From CAWEPK01 sp963835595 (GTDB lineage: Bacteria > Desulfobacterota > Syntrophorhabdia > Syntrophorhabdales > WCHB1-27), in the NCBI GenBank assembly GCA_963835595.1, contig CAWIGL010000002.1:2108001-2172000 (forward strand): a stretch of DNA of 64,000 nucleotides, read 5' to 3'. Below are positions 34,557-43,656 of this stretch, piece after piece. The notes beneath the pieces were generated by a model. It did not search any database. It worked only from the letters and a program-made list of their open reading frames with translations, and was not told the DNA's origin. The stretch's first letter is position 1; every line of letters starts with the position of its first letter. Made by a program: the position numbers and the translations under genes.

Positions 34557-34809
34557 GCCGGGTGTAAATTATCTCCTCGTCTGCCTCAGCCGTAAGAAAA
34601 GCTACGCGACTTTGTTCCGCCAAGCGCTCCCCCCCATCCCCCCACCGCTCAAGGAAGCTGATCTGCTCTCGCATCTGTACGTATAGATGCTCGCGCAAAA
34701 CCGTGATCAGCTTCCTTTCGCTCCGGGGGGTTCTCTACCTTGGCGGAAGTCGTCGCTAGCTTTTCTAAGCCGTCCTTTCACACAGACGAGTCGATAACCC
34801 ACACCCGGC
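34557..34809. repeat. 253-bp imperfect palindromic element
   Basis: Noncoding element whose two halves pair along nearly their whole length about a centre near 34682. Exact arm pairs are GCCGGGTGT (34557-34565) with 34801-34809; CTCGTCTG (34576-34583) with 34783-34790; AGAAAAGCTA (34595-34604) with 34757-34766; TTCCGCCAAG (34615-34624) with 34739-34748; AAGGAAGCTGATC (34651-34663) with 34705-34717; GCATCT (34671-34676) with 34685-34690. C-runs on the left face G-runs on the right. There are no ORFs in it. A fold-back/MITE-like insertion or a long structured RNA are both possible. The flanks (34458-34556 and 34810-34888) show nothing else. Confidence 0.8.
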
Positions 34810-34888
34810 TCCTTGCGCTTGGGTGGGTTAGGGGTAGAGATGCGCTTGCCCTAATTGTTTTGACGATAGACTTTAAGCGCTTTGACCG

Positions 34889-35434
34889 ATGTGGTATATA
34901 GAGACGATGATGCAGTCGAAACTGAAGGCCGTGCTCCTTGTCCCGCTCGCCGCCGCGCTAATTCTTTTCGGGTGCACCACCGCGGGGTCGCCGAGACGCT
35001 CCCTCGACGAGCTGAGGAGCGCCCTTCTGGAGCACGACGCGGAGCGGGCGGTCCGATATATCGACGTCGACAGCATAGTGGACTGCATGGCAAGGGACAT
35101 CATCGAGAGGTACGAAAAGAAGGCGGGAAGCCCCCTGGGCCTGGCAGGCGTCCTCGTGGGCAAACAGGCTGCGGCCCTCGCCATGCCGTACATCAAAGAG
35201 GCCGTCAGGAAGGAGATCAGGGAGGCGATCGCCTCTTCCGGCGAGACGGGCTATTTCCACGACATCAGGAGGGCGAGCGTCTGGTATCTCGACATCGAGG
35301 TCGCCGGGGACAGCGCGATGGTGACGCCGAAGGGCAAATCGGACATCGCCTTCAGGATGGCGAGGACAAAGGAAGGCTACTGGCGGATCGTCGAGATCAT
35401 CAGGAAGCGGGAAGACGGCAAGCGCCCCGGATGA
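34889..35434 (+). CDS. DUF2939-like lipoprotein
   Basis: About 175-181 residues. After a basic start (MMQSKLKAVLLVPLAAALI) a lipobox LILFGC ends the signal, giving a lipid-anchored protein. The mature part, with LDELRSALLEHDAERAVRYIDVDSIV and FRMARTKEGYWRIVEII, matches the DUF2939 pattern of secreted proteins with unknown function. Starts at 34889, 34907 and 34910 are all in frame; the last two best fit a signal peptide. No clear ribosome site is seen. Confidence 0.65.
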   Translation: MWYIETMMQSKLKAVLLVPLAAALILFGCTTAGSPRRSLDELRSALLEHDAERAVRYIDVDSIVDCMARDIIERYEKKAGSPLGLAGVLVGKQAAALAMPYIKEAVRKEIREAIASSGETGYFHDIRRASVWYLDIEVAGDSAMVTPKGKSDIAFRMARTKEGYWRIVEIIRKREDGKRPG

Positions 35435-35557
35435 GCTTTGGCTGCGCGCCTTTTTGCCCGGCGGCCCGCCCGGAGGCCCGCTTTTGGCGTTGAAGTTCTT
35501 CGGGTAAGGTAAATATCTTTAGGGACGACGCACTTAAGGCCTGTAAGGAGGGTCACC

Positions 35558-35764
35558 ATGCTCATCGGCGAGATCGAGAGGGGCGAGACGGAGGTGCTCC
35601 GGGTCAGCACAGAGGAATACAAGGGACGGAAATATATCGACGTGAGGATCTATTTCGAGAGCGACGCGGGCGAGTGGAAGCCGACCAAGAAGGGTGTTAC
35701 CATCCAACCCGACCGGGTCGACGACTTCCTCGACCTGATAAAAAAGGCGGGCAAGGCCGTCTAG
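35558..35764 (+). CDS. PC4/YdbC-like ssDNA-binding transcriptional coactivator family protein
   Basis: A 68-residue protein with a ribosome site GGAGGG. The strand pattern EVLRVSTEEYKGRKYIDVRIYFE, DAGEWKPTKKGVTIQ and the C-terminal helix FLDLIKKAGK match the bacterial PC4 (p15) family, small ssDNA/RNA-binding dimers. Role in this organism is unknown. The next gene follows 35 nt later. Confidence 0.82.
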   Translation: MLIGEIERGETEVLRVSTEEYKGRKYIDVRIYFESDAGEWKPTKKGVTIQPDRVDDFLDLIKKAGKAV

Positions 35765-35799
35765 GGCGCGCTAAGAGGGGAAGCGAACAAGGGGGCGGG

Positions 35800-36129
35800 T
35801 TGGACGACAATTGCCCGTTTTGCCAGATAGTCGCAGGGAAGAGGGACGCGGACATCGTCTACGCGGATGAGACGCTTCTGGCCTTCAGGGACATCCATCC
35901 CCACGCCCCCGTGCACGTCCTGATCGTCCCGAGAAAGCACATACGGAGCGTCAACGACCTGACACTTGCGGACAGGGACATCGTCGCCGCGATGTTCATG
36001 AAGGCCCCGGAGATCGCGCAGAAGATGGGGGTGGCAAAGTCCGGCTACAGGCTGGCCGTCAACGTGGAGCGCGGCGCCGGCCAGGTTATATTCCACCTGC
36101 ATCTTCATCTTACGGGCGGCTGGCGGTAG
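35800..36129 (+). CDS. HIT-family nucleotide hydrolase
   Basis: A 109-residue histidine-triad protein starting at a TTG (35800) behind GGGGGCGGG; no ATG fits the conserved start DDNCPFCQIVAG. It has the zinc CxxC (CPFC), FRDIHPHAPVHVLIVPRKH, and the HLHLHLTGG triad with the catalytic middle His. HIT proteins hydrolyse adenosine phosphoramidates and similar AMP derivatives. Confidence 0.9.
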   Translation: MDDNCPFCQIVAGKRDADIVYADETLLAFRDIHPHAPVHVLIVPRKHIRSVNDLTLADRDIVAAMFMKAPEIAQKMGVAKSGYRLAVNVERGAGQVIFHLHLHLTGGWR

Positions 36130-36176
36130 GCAGCCGGGACTTGCGGTCCTGCCTCGGCGGAGCTATTTTGGTTTTA

Positions 36177-36205
36177 TTGAAATAATTGCAGCAACATGCT
36201 ATCAT
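36177..36205 (+). promoter_or_regulatory. Promoter of the rimP-nusA-infB operon
   Basis: TTGAAA (36177-36182), 17-bp spacer, TATCAT (36200-36205), in an AT-rich segment just upstream of rimP. Confidence 0.82.
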
Positions 36206-36213
36206 TTTACGTT

Positions 36214-36238
36214 AAAAGTGGGTTTACCCCGCTTTTTT
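36214..36238 (+). terminator. Terminator-like hairpin in the rimP leader
   Basis: AAAAGTGGG (36214-36222) pairs with CCCGCTTTT (36228-36236, one G-U pair) and runs into six T. It begins only about nine bases after the -10 element and ends 11 bases before the rimP start. It could stop read-through from the HIT gene or act on the operon leader. Confidence 0.6.
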
Positions 36239-36249
36239 AATTTTGGGAC

Positions 36250-36718
36250 ATGGATGGCACCCCGCAGGAGATCATCGAGAGGGTAAGCCGCGCCGTAGAG
36301 CCGATCCTTCGGGAATCAGCGCTCGAGCTTGTCGATATGGAATTCCAGCCGTCGGGGAAGCGTTGGCTCCTGAGGATATTTATAGACAAGGAGGGCGGGG
36401 TCACCATAGCGGACTGCGAGCAGGTCAGCAGGGAGCTCGACCGGCTGCTCGATGTTGAGGACATCATCGACCACCCCTATGTCCTGGAGGTCTCCTCGCC
36501 CGGCCTTACGAGGGCGCTGAAGAAAAGGGCGGACTTCGAGCGGTACAAGGGCCGGAGGTGCAGGATCGTGACGAGGTCGGCAATCGCCGGCAGGAACGAG
36601 TTCACGGGGGAGATCGCCGGGGTGGGGGAAGACGAAGTCGAATTGCGGGAAGAGGGGGAGACGTACGCGATTCCTCTCGAGCGTCATAAAGAAGGCGCAT
36701 CTCGAACTTGAGCTATAA
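36250..36718 (+). CDS. rimP: Ribosome maturation factor RimP (frame break near the end)
   Basis: About 155 residues. The N-terminal domain is recognisable (ALELVDMEFQPSGKRWLLRIFIDKEGG is the family core, here quoted only in part: LRIFIDKEGGVTI), with CEQVSRELDRLLD and the hallmark YVLEVSSPGLTRALKK. At 36684-36685 t and c both occupy the third position of an Arg codon; dropping one gives IKKAHLELEL and a TAA at 36716-36718. It assists 30S subunit assembly and opens the operon. Confidence 0.9.
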
Positions 36719-36728
36719 GGGGAGCGCC

Positions 36729-38115
36729 ATGTATTTTGATTTGAATTACGTCATCGAGCAGGTGGGGAAAGAGAAAGGGATTCCGAAGGAGATCATAGTG
36801 GAGACCCTCGAAGAGGCGGTCCTTTCGGCATCGAAGAAGAAATTCGGAAACCACCTCGAACTGGAGGCCAGATACAATCCCGAGGTCGGAGAGATAGAGG
36901 TCTTCCGGTTCAAGACGGTCGTAGAGGACATTGAAGACGAGGACATGGAGATATCGGTCGAGGACGCGAAGGAGCACGACCCCGAATGCATAATAGGCGA
37001 CAGCATCGGCATCAAGATGGACACCTCGACCCTGGGCCGGATCGCCGCGCAGACAGCCAAGCAGGTCATCATGCAGAAGGTGCGGAACGCCGAGAGCGAC
37101 GTCATCTATCAATGAGTACAAGGACAGGAAAGGCGAGATCGTAACGGGCGTGATCCAGAGGGTCGAGAAAAGCCATTACGTAGTCAACCTCGGGAAGACG
37201 GAGGCCATACTCTCCTTCAAGGAGGTGATACCGACCGAGGTATTTAAGCGGAGCGACAGGGTAAAGGGGTACATCCTCGACGTGGAGAAGACGCAGAGGG
37301 GCTGCACCATCCTTTTGTCGAGGAGCCATCCGGGCTTCCTCGTCAAGCTCTTCGAGATAGAGGTGCCGGAGATACAGCAGGGGATCATCAAGGTCGTGGG
37401 CGCGGCGCGCGAGCCCGGCGAAAGGGCGAAGATCGCCGTCTACAGCCAGGACCAGAGCATCGACCCGATAGGCGCCTGCGTCGGCGTGAAGGGGTCGAGG
37501 GTCCAGGCGGTCGTGCAGGAGCTGAAAGGCGAAAAGATAGATATCATACCCTGGAGCAAGGACTCGGCCAAGTTCGTCTGCAACGCCCTTGCGCCCGCAA
37601 GGGTTTCTAAGGTCTACATCAACGAGGACGAGCACTCGATGGAGATCATCGTCCACGACGACCAGCTTTCGCTGGCGATAGGAAAGAAAGGCCAGAACGT
37701 GCGGCTCGCTTCCCGGCTCACGGGCTGGAAGACGGATATAAAGAGCGAATCCGAGGTCGAGAAGACATCGCGCAAGGTCATCGAAGAGCTGACCAACCGG
37801 CTCCAGGTCAACGACATCCTCGCCCGCATACTCTTCGATGAATACCTGAGGGACATGAGCGACATCGTCCGGCTCACGCCGGAAGAGATTAACAAGATCA
37901 CGAGCATCTCGGTCGAGGACTGCGCGAGGATCATCGAGAACGCCAAGAAGGCCATCGTCGATATGGAGGCCGAAAAGGCGGAGGCCGAAAAAGCGAACGC
38001 CCCGGAGGAGAAAGGCGGCCAGGCGGAAGGCGCAGAGGCGCAGGGCGCCGAGGCGCCGGAAGGAGCGGCCGAAGCGCAGCAGCCCGAAGGGCAGGCGGCC
38101 GAGGAGCGCAAGTAG
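36729..38115 (+). CDS. nusA: Transcription factor NusA (one frame break)
   Basis: About 461 residues. N-terminal RNA-polymerase-binding domain (LNYVIEQVGKEKGI, VETLEEAVLSASKKKFG), S1 domain after the break (EIVTGVIQRVEKSHYVVNLG), KH domains (DPIGACVGVKGSRVQAVVQEL and the GKKGQNVRLASRLTGW motif) and a C-terminal acidic Ala/Glu/Gln-rich tail of about 50 residues. The frame breaks at 37109-37110, where t and c share the third position of a Tyr codon. It controls pausing, termination and antitermination. The start has GGGGAG upstream. Confidence 0.92.
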
Positions 38116-38215
38116 AAGACCGGGGGGAAATGGGCCGGAGAGCCGCATGAAATGCGTCCGCGAAAAGACGGGCTTTGGGCGCTGATGCGGCGGTAAAACA
38201 AGGGAGGTCTGAAGG

Positions 38216-40859
38216 ATGGCGAAGATAAAGATAACGACCCTGACCGATAAGATCAAGGACGACGAGATCTTGTCGAAGCTGAAAGGCATCGGGGTGAAGA
38301 TAAAGGACAAGGAAAAAGAGAAGGAAGAACAAGCCCTTGCCGAGACGAAGAAATCGACCGCCTCCGGCGAGACCGTCATAGAGAAAAGGGTGGCCTCCAC
38401 CGTCATCAGGAGAAGGGTCCAGACCCCTCCCGCAGAAGGTTAAAGAGGCTGCAAAAGAGACCGAGGCCCCGGCCGTGGAGGCAACGGCGGCGCGCAGGAA
38501 AGGGCAGCCGGCCGCGAAGGCCGCCGCGGAGCGGAAGGCGGCGGAAGAGCCGGTCATCGAGCTCGTGAGGCCGGAAAAGACGGGAAAGGCGTCGGGCCGC
38601 CCGCAGATCGAGATGATAGAGCGGGCCGATGAGACGCGCAAGGCGGAGGCTGCGAGAAGAAATCTCAGGCGGCCGCAAAGGCGGAGCAGCAAGGCGCGCC
38701 CATAGCGGAGGAGGCCAAGGCCGCCGAAGAGACGGCGAAGACCGAGGCCGACGGCATAGGCGAAGAGAAGAAGCAGGAGATCACGAGGGCCCTGGAAGAG
38801 GTCTACAAGCAGGACCTCAACAAGGAGTTTGCCCTCGTCGAGGACGAAGGGACCGAGGAGGAGCGGAAAAAGAAGAAGGCGGAGCGGCTCTCGAAGAAGA
38901 TAGAGGAAGAAGAGATCGAAGAGGCGAAGCTGAAGGGCAAGGGGACAGGGAAGCGGAAGGTCATCATAAAGGAAGAGGACCTGTACGCCTTCCGCCGCCA
39001 GAAGGGCAAGACGCTCCCCTTCAGAAGGGACAGGGGGACAGAAGGGAAGACAGGGCCGAGGAGGAGAGGAGGGCGGAGGCGAGGCCCGCGCGGAAGGTCG
39101 TCAAGGTCGCGGAGCAGGTGCAGGTCGGCGAGCTGGCGAAGAAGCTCTCCCTGAAGGCGTCCGACGTGATAGCGAAGCTCCTCCGTCTCGGCACAATCAG
39201 CAACGTCAACCAGACGATAGACTACGACACTGCCTATCTCGTCGCCTCCGACGCAGGCTTCGACGTCGAGCGGATCATGTCCGTCGAGGAAGAGTTCATG
39301 ACGAGGGAAGACGAGCAGCAGAGGGCCGAGGCGGCGGAAGACCTGAAGCCGAGGCCGCCGGTCGTCACGATCATGGGCCACGTCGATCACGGCAAGACGC
39401 TCCTTCTCGACACGATAAGGAATACGAACGTCGCGGAGCATGAGGCAGGGGGCATCACCCAGCACATCGGCGCCTACATCGCCAAGGTGGACAAGAAGGA
39501 GATCACCTTCGTCGATACGCCGGGCCACGAGGCCTTTACTGCGATGAGGGCGAGGGGCGCCCTGGTGACGGACATCGTCGTCCTCGTCGTGGCTGCCGAC
39601 GACGGCGTCATGCCGCAGACGAGGGAGGCGATAGACCACGCGAAGGCGGCAGGCGTGCCCATCATCGTCGCCATCAACAAGATCGACAAGGCGAACGCGA
39701 ACCCGGACAGGGTCATGAAGGAGCTGACGGAGCTCGGCCTCCAGCCCGAAGAATGGGGCGGGACGACGCTCGCCGCGAAGATATCGGCGAAAAAGAAGGC
39801 CGGCATACGAGGAGCTTCTGGAGCTGATCCTCCTCCAGGCGGAGCTGCTCGGAGCTGAAAGCAAACCCGGACAAGCCGGCGAAGGGCATCATCATCGAGT
39901 CGGGGCTCGACAAGGGCCACGGCCCCTTCGGCACCGTGATCATCCAGGAAGGCACGCTCAAGATACAGGACCCCTTCGTGGCGGGGACCGCCTTCGGCAG
40001 GGTCAGGGCGCTGGTAGACGACAAGGGCAAGAGGATACAGAAGGCGCCGCCGTCGACGCCCGTAATGGTGGTCGGCTTCTCGGACGTGCCGAGGGCGGGC
40101 GATTCGTTCATCGCTACGAGCGGAGGAGCGCTACGCCAGGGAGGTCTCCCGCTTCAGGCAGGAGAAGATGAGGGAGCAGGGGCAGGCGAAGAGCGCCCGC
40201 GTCACCCTGGACGAGCTTTACTCGAAGATGGGCGAGACGCGCGAAGCTGACGCTGAACGTCGTCCTTGAAGGGCGACGCCAGGGGCACCCTCGACGCGAT
40301 AGGGGAGGCGCTCAAGAAGCTCTCCACGGACGCCGTGGAGATAAACGTCATCCACAACGGCGTGGGCACCATCACGGAGACGGACGTAAACCTCGCTATG
40401 GCGTCGGGGGCGGTCATCATCGGCTTCAACGTCAAGCCCATGGCGAAGACTCAAGGCCTGGCCGACCAGGAAAAGGTGGACATAAGGACGTACTCGGTCA
40501 TCTACGACATGATCGACGACGTGAAGAAGGCGATGGAGGGCCTCCTCGCCCCGCGCATCGTGGAGGTGAAGATAGGGACTGTCGAGGTGAGGAAGACCTT
40601 TGCCGTCTCGAAGATAGGCACGATAGCAGGCTGCTACGTCACGGAAGGGAAGGTCACGAGGACGGCCACGGCGAAGGTGGTAAGGGGCGAAGAGACGATT
40701 TTTTCCGGAAAGATCGCCTCCCTCAAGCGCTTCAAGGACGACGTGAAGGAAGTAACGGCCGGGTACGAGTGCGGCATCTCGTTCGAGGGATTCAACGATA
40801 TTCAGGAAGGCGACAGGATGGAATTCTACGTCGAGGAACAGGAGAAGCAGACGCTTTAG
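38216..40859 (+). CDS. infB: Translation initiation factor IF-2 (several frame breaks)
   Basis: About 875 residues when repaired. A lysine/glutamate/alanine-rich N-terminal region leads to the IF2_N motif (ELAKKLSLKASDVIAKLLRL), then the GTPase with G1 GHVDHGKT, G3 DTPGHEAF and G4 NKID, and domains II to IV ending EGDRMEFYVEEQEKQTL. Doubled third bases are visible at 38431-38432, 39807-39808, 39850-39851, 40121-40122, 40242-40243 and 40267-40268, with further breaks between 38650 and 39110. The 100-nt gap from nusA holds a short hairpin but no ylxR gene. An essential gene, so the breaks should be artefacts. Confidence 0.93.
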
Positions 40860-40865
40860 TGCGAA

Positions 40866-41165
40866 ATGGTGGTAGGCATCTCGCGGCTTGAGATTTTCCT
40901 GCCGGAAAACCACTCCTTGAAAGAGAAGAGGCAGGCGATAAAAAGGATAGTCGAAAGGACCAAGGGGAAGTTCAATATATCGATCATGGAGATAGACCAG
41001 ACGAACCTGTGGCAGAAGGCGACCGTCGGCTTCGCCGTCGTCGGCGCCAGACAGGACCATGTCGCTTCGACGATAGAGAGCATCTCGCGTTACATCGAAT
41101 CGATGTACATAGGTAAGGTTATAGGGTCGAGGACGGAGATCATGGTGATAGGAGATGAGGTATAG
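40866..41165 (+). CDS. DUF503 (YlxP-like) protein
   Basis: A 99-residue protein with the DUF503 pattern: VVGISRLEIFLPENHSLKEK, RQAIKRIVERTKGKFNISI and the QKATVGFAVVGA core. It lies between infB and rbfA as in many bacteria, hence a suspected link with ribosome maturation, but its function is not known. It overlaps rbfA by 11 nt. Confidence 0.88.
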   Translation: MVVGISRLEIFLPENHSLKEKRQAIKRIVERTKGKFNISIMEIDQTNLWQKATVGFAVVGARQDHVASTIESISRYIESMYIGKVIGSRTEIMVIGDEV

Positions 41166-41523
41166 ACGCTTTCGCTTGCAGGACCAGATCCGCGAGGAGA
41201 TCTCTTCGATCATACAGCAGGAGATCAAGGACCCCGGCATCGGCTTTATCACGATCCTGGAAGTGCGCATGACGGAAGACCTGAAATACGCGAAGGTGCA
41301 CTATTCCGTTTACGGCAGCGAAGAGGAGAAGACGAAGACGGTCGAGGCCCTCAAGCGCGCAAGGGGCTACATCAAGCACGTGCTGGGCGACAGGATCAAG
41401 CTCAGGTATACGCCGGACCTCACCTTTGTCCTCGACACGGGGCAGGAGAGGGCGGAGCGCATAGAAGAGCTTCTGAAGAAGGTGGAGGAATCGGGGAAGG
41501 TGGAAGGTGTTCGGGAGGATTAA
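41155..41523 (+). CDS. rbfA: Ribosome-binding factor A
   Basis: A 122-residue KH-like protein for 30S maturation. It opens with RRFRLQDQIREEISSIIQQEIKDPGIGF and includes VRMTEDLKYAKVHYSVYG and the late PDLTFVLDTGQERAERIEELL, all typical. It overlaps nrnA by 17 nt. It is one of the few intact genes in this operon. Confidence 0.95.
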   Translation: MRYRRFRLQDQIREEISSIIQQEIKDPGIGFITILEVRMTEDLKYAKVHYSVYGSEEEKTKTVEALKRARGYIKHVLGDRIKLRYTPDLTFVLDTGQERAERIEELLKKVEESGKVEGVRED

Positions 41524-42464
41524 AGAGACGATAGAAAAGGGCAGGCAAGTTCCTCGTGACGACGCACGTCGGACCCCGACGGCGACGCGGTGGGCTCCGC
41601 CTTTGCCGTCTGCCTCGCCCTGGCCGGCATGGGGAAGGAGGCGGCCGTCTACCTCAAGGACCCCGTCCCTTACAGGTACGCTTTCCTTCCGAGGCCCCGG
41701 TCGGTCCTCCACAGAGCTGCCGGAGAACGGGTACGACGTCGTCTTCGTCGTCGATTGCGGGAAGCTTGAGAGGGTGGGCGACGGCCAGCGAGGCGCTCGC
41801 CAGGCAAGGGCTTCATCGTCAATATCGACCACCACGAGGCAAACGATGCGTTCGGGCAGATCAACATCGTGGACGAGCGCGCCTCCTCGACTGCCGAGAT
41901 ACTCTATCTTATTTTCAAGTCCCTGGGCGTCGAGCTTCACGTATGAGATCGCGGCGAACATCTATACGGCCGTGCTGACCGACACCGGCTCCTTCCGCTA
42001 CGACAGCACGACGAAGCGCGCCTTCTCCATATGCGAGGAGATGACGGAGTTCGGCGTCACGCGCCTCCCTGGCGTAGCCGCTGCCGTATACGAGAGCCAC
42101 CCGAAGGAGCGCTACCACCTCCTCTGCCTCGTCCTCGCGCACCCTTGAGACGCTCCGGGAAGACAGGGTTGCGACCGCATACGTCACGAAGGAGATGTTC
42201 GCCAGGACGGGCACCAACCGCGAGCACGCGGAGGGGTTCGTCGAGTATCCTCAAGGAGATCGGCGAGCGTCGAGGTCGCCTGCCTCATCCGCGAGCTGGC
42301 CGAGGGCAGGTACAAGATAAGCATGAGGTCGAAAGGCGCAGTCGATGTCGCGTCGGTCGCGCGCGCCTTCGGCGGGGGCGGCCACCGCAACGCTGCCGGG
42401 CTGCGTCATCGAAGGCGGCATCGAAGCGATAAAGAACCGGCTGGTAGGGGCAATTTCTCTATGA
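41507..42464 (+). CDS. nrnA: DHH/DHHA1 phosphoesterase, NrnA-like nanoRNase (many frame breaks)
   Basis: About 315 residues after repair. Recognisable pieces are VTTHVGPDGDAVGSA (DHH metal site, here HVGPDGDA), YDVVFVVDCGKLERVGD, VNIDHHEANDAFGQINIVDE (the DHH motif), YTAVLTDTGSFRYDSTT and the DHHA1 GGGGHRNAAGC. Doubled third bases are seen at 41545-41546, 41573-41574, 41691-41692 and others. It degrades short RNAs and 3'-phosphoadenosine 5'-phosphate. The start is a GTG inside rbfA; the stop overlaps truB (ATGA). Confidence 0.88.
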
Positions 42465-43350
42465 TAAACGGTTTTTTGATTATAGACAAGAGTCCGGGGA
42501 TGACCTCTTACGACGTTATAAAGAGGCTGAAGAGGCTCCATGCGTTCAGGAAGATCGGCTACATCGGGACCCTCGACAGGAACGCCACCGGCATACTCCC
42601 CGTCGCCCTGGACGAAGGGGTGAAGCTGATCCCTTTCCTAGAGAACGGCGAGAAGCGGTACGTGGCGCAGGTTCGTCCTCGGCATAACGACGGACACGTT
42701 CGACATGGAGGGGACGGTCCTGTCCGATGCCCCGCCGCCCGTTTACGAGCCGCGATGTCGTCGAGGAGGCGCTTTCGCGGTTCAAGGGCAAGATCACCCA
42801 GAAGGTCCCCGTCTACTCCTCGAAAAAGGTAGAGGGGAAGCCTCTCTACAAATGGGTGAGCCAGGGCGTAGCCATCGACCCCCCAACAAGGAGGTCGAGG
42901 TCTACGGCATGACCTTCCTCGACTACGCCCACCCTTACGTGGACGCGGAGATAAGCTGCTCCAAGGGCACCTACATCAGGGTGATCGCCCACGACCTGGG
43001 CGCGCTCTTAGGCTGCGGCGCCGCCCTCCACACGTTGAAGCGGACGCGCCACGGGGAGTTCGAGATCAGCCGCAGCGTGCCACTCGACTCTTTGAAGGCG
43101 AAGCAGGATATAGTAAAATACATGATCCCCCTGGAAGACGTCATGCAGGCGGTCAGGGGGGTCGCTATCGAGCCGGTGCTTGAGAAGTTCCTGAAGAACG
43201 GCATGCCCGTGCCCCTTTTAGGGGGATCGAGGGACTGGAAGCAGGGCGAGCTGGCGAAGATCATGAACAGGGACGGCGATGCTCCTGGGTATCGGCTGCG
43301 TCGATACGGATTCCAAGAGCATAAGGATGAAACGATTAATAAATAGTTAA
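42461..43350 (+). CDS. truB: tRNA pseudouridine-55 synthase TruB (frame breaks)
   Basis: About 294 residues. It begins INGFLIIDKSPGMTSYDVI, and the catalytic Asp is in IGTLDRNATGILPVAL. Later blocks are GKITQKVPVYSSKKVEGKPLY, SCSKGTYIRVIAHDLG and LLGCGAALHTLKRTRHGEF. Breaks at 42673-42674 and 42740-42741 are doubled third bases; another sits in a C-run near 42890 and one at about 43282, after which the true end is IGCVDTDSKSIRMKRLINS with a TAA at 43348-43350. Confidence 0.92.
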
Positions 43351-43363
43351 GGAGGCAGGAGCA

Positions 43364-43633
43364 ATGGCGTTAGACACGTCACAGAAGCAGGCCATCATAG
43401 AGGCGTACAAGGTTCATGAAAACGACACCGGCTCGCCGGAAGTCCAGGTGGCCCTTTTGACGGAGCGCATCAAGATGCTGACGGAGCATTTCAAGAAGTT
43501 CTCGAAGGACCACAACTCGCGGAGGGGACTTCTGATACTTGTCGGCGCCAGGAGAAGGCTCCTCAGCTATTTGAAAGAAAAGAACGTCGACAGGTATAAG
43601 AAGCTCATCGAAAGACTGGGCTTGAGAAAATAA
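43364..43633 (+). CDS. rpsO: 30S ribosomal protein S15
   Basis: An 89-residue protein with the complete S15 sequence pattern: TGSPEVQVALLTERIKMLTEH, DHNSRRGLLILVGARRRLL and DRYKKLIERLGLRK. It starts 14 nt after truB with a GGAGGCAGGAG ribosome site and precedes pnp, the standard order. Confidence 0.98.
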   Translation: MALDTSQKQAIIEAYKVHENDTGSPEVQVALLTERIKMLTEHFKKFSKDHNSRRGLLILVGARRRLLSYLKEKNVDRYKKLIERLGLRK

Positions 43634-43656
43634 CGGAAAAAGAGAAGGAAGATAAA

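Noticed and set aside
34557..34809. CRISPR array or tandem repeat
   Set aside because: The arms are inverted, not direct, and there are no spacers. No CRISPR-like array was seen anywhere in the window.
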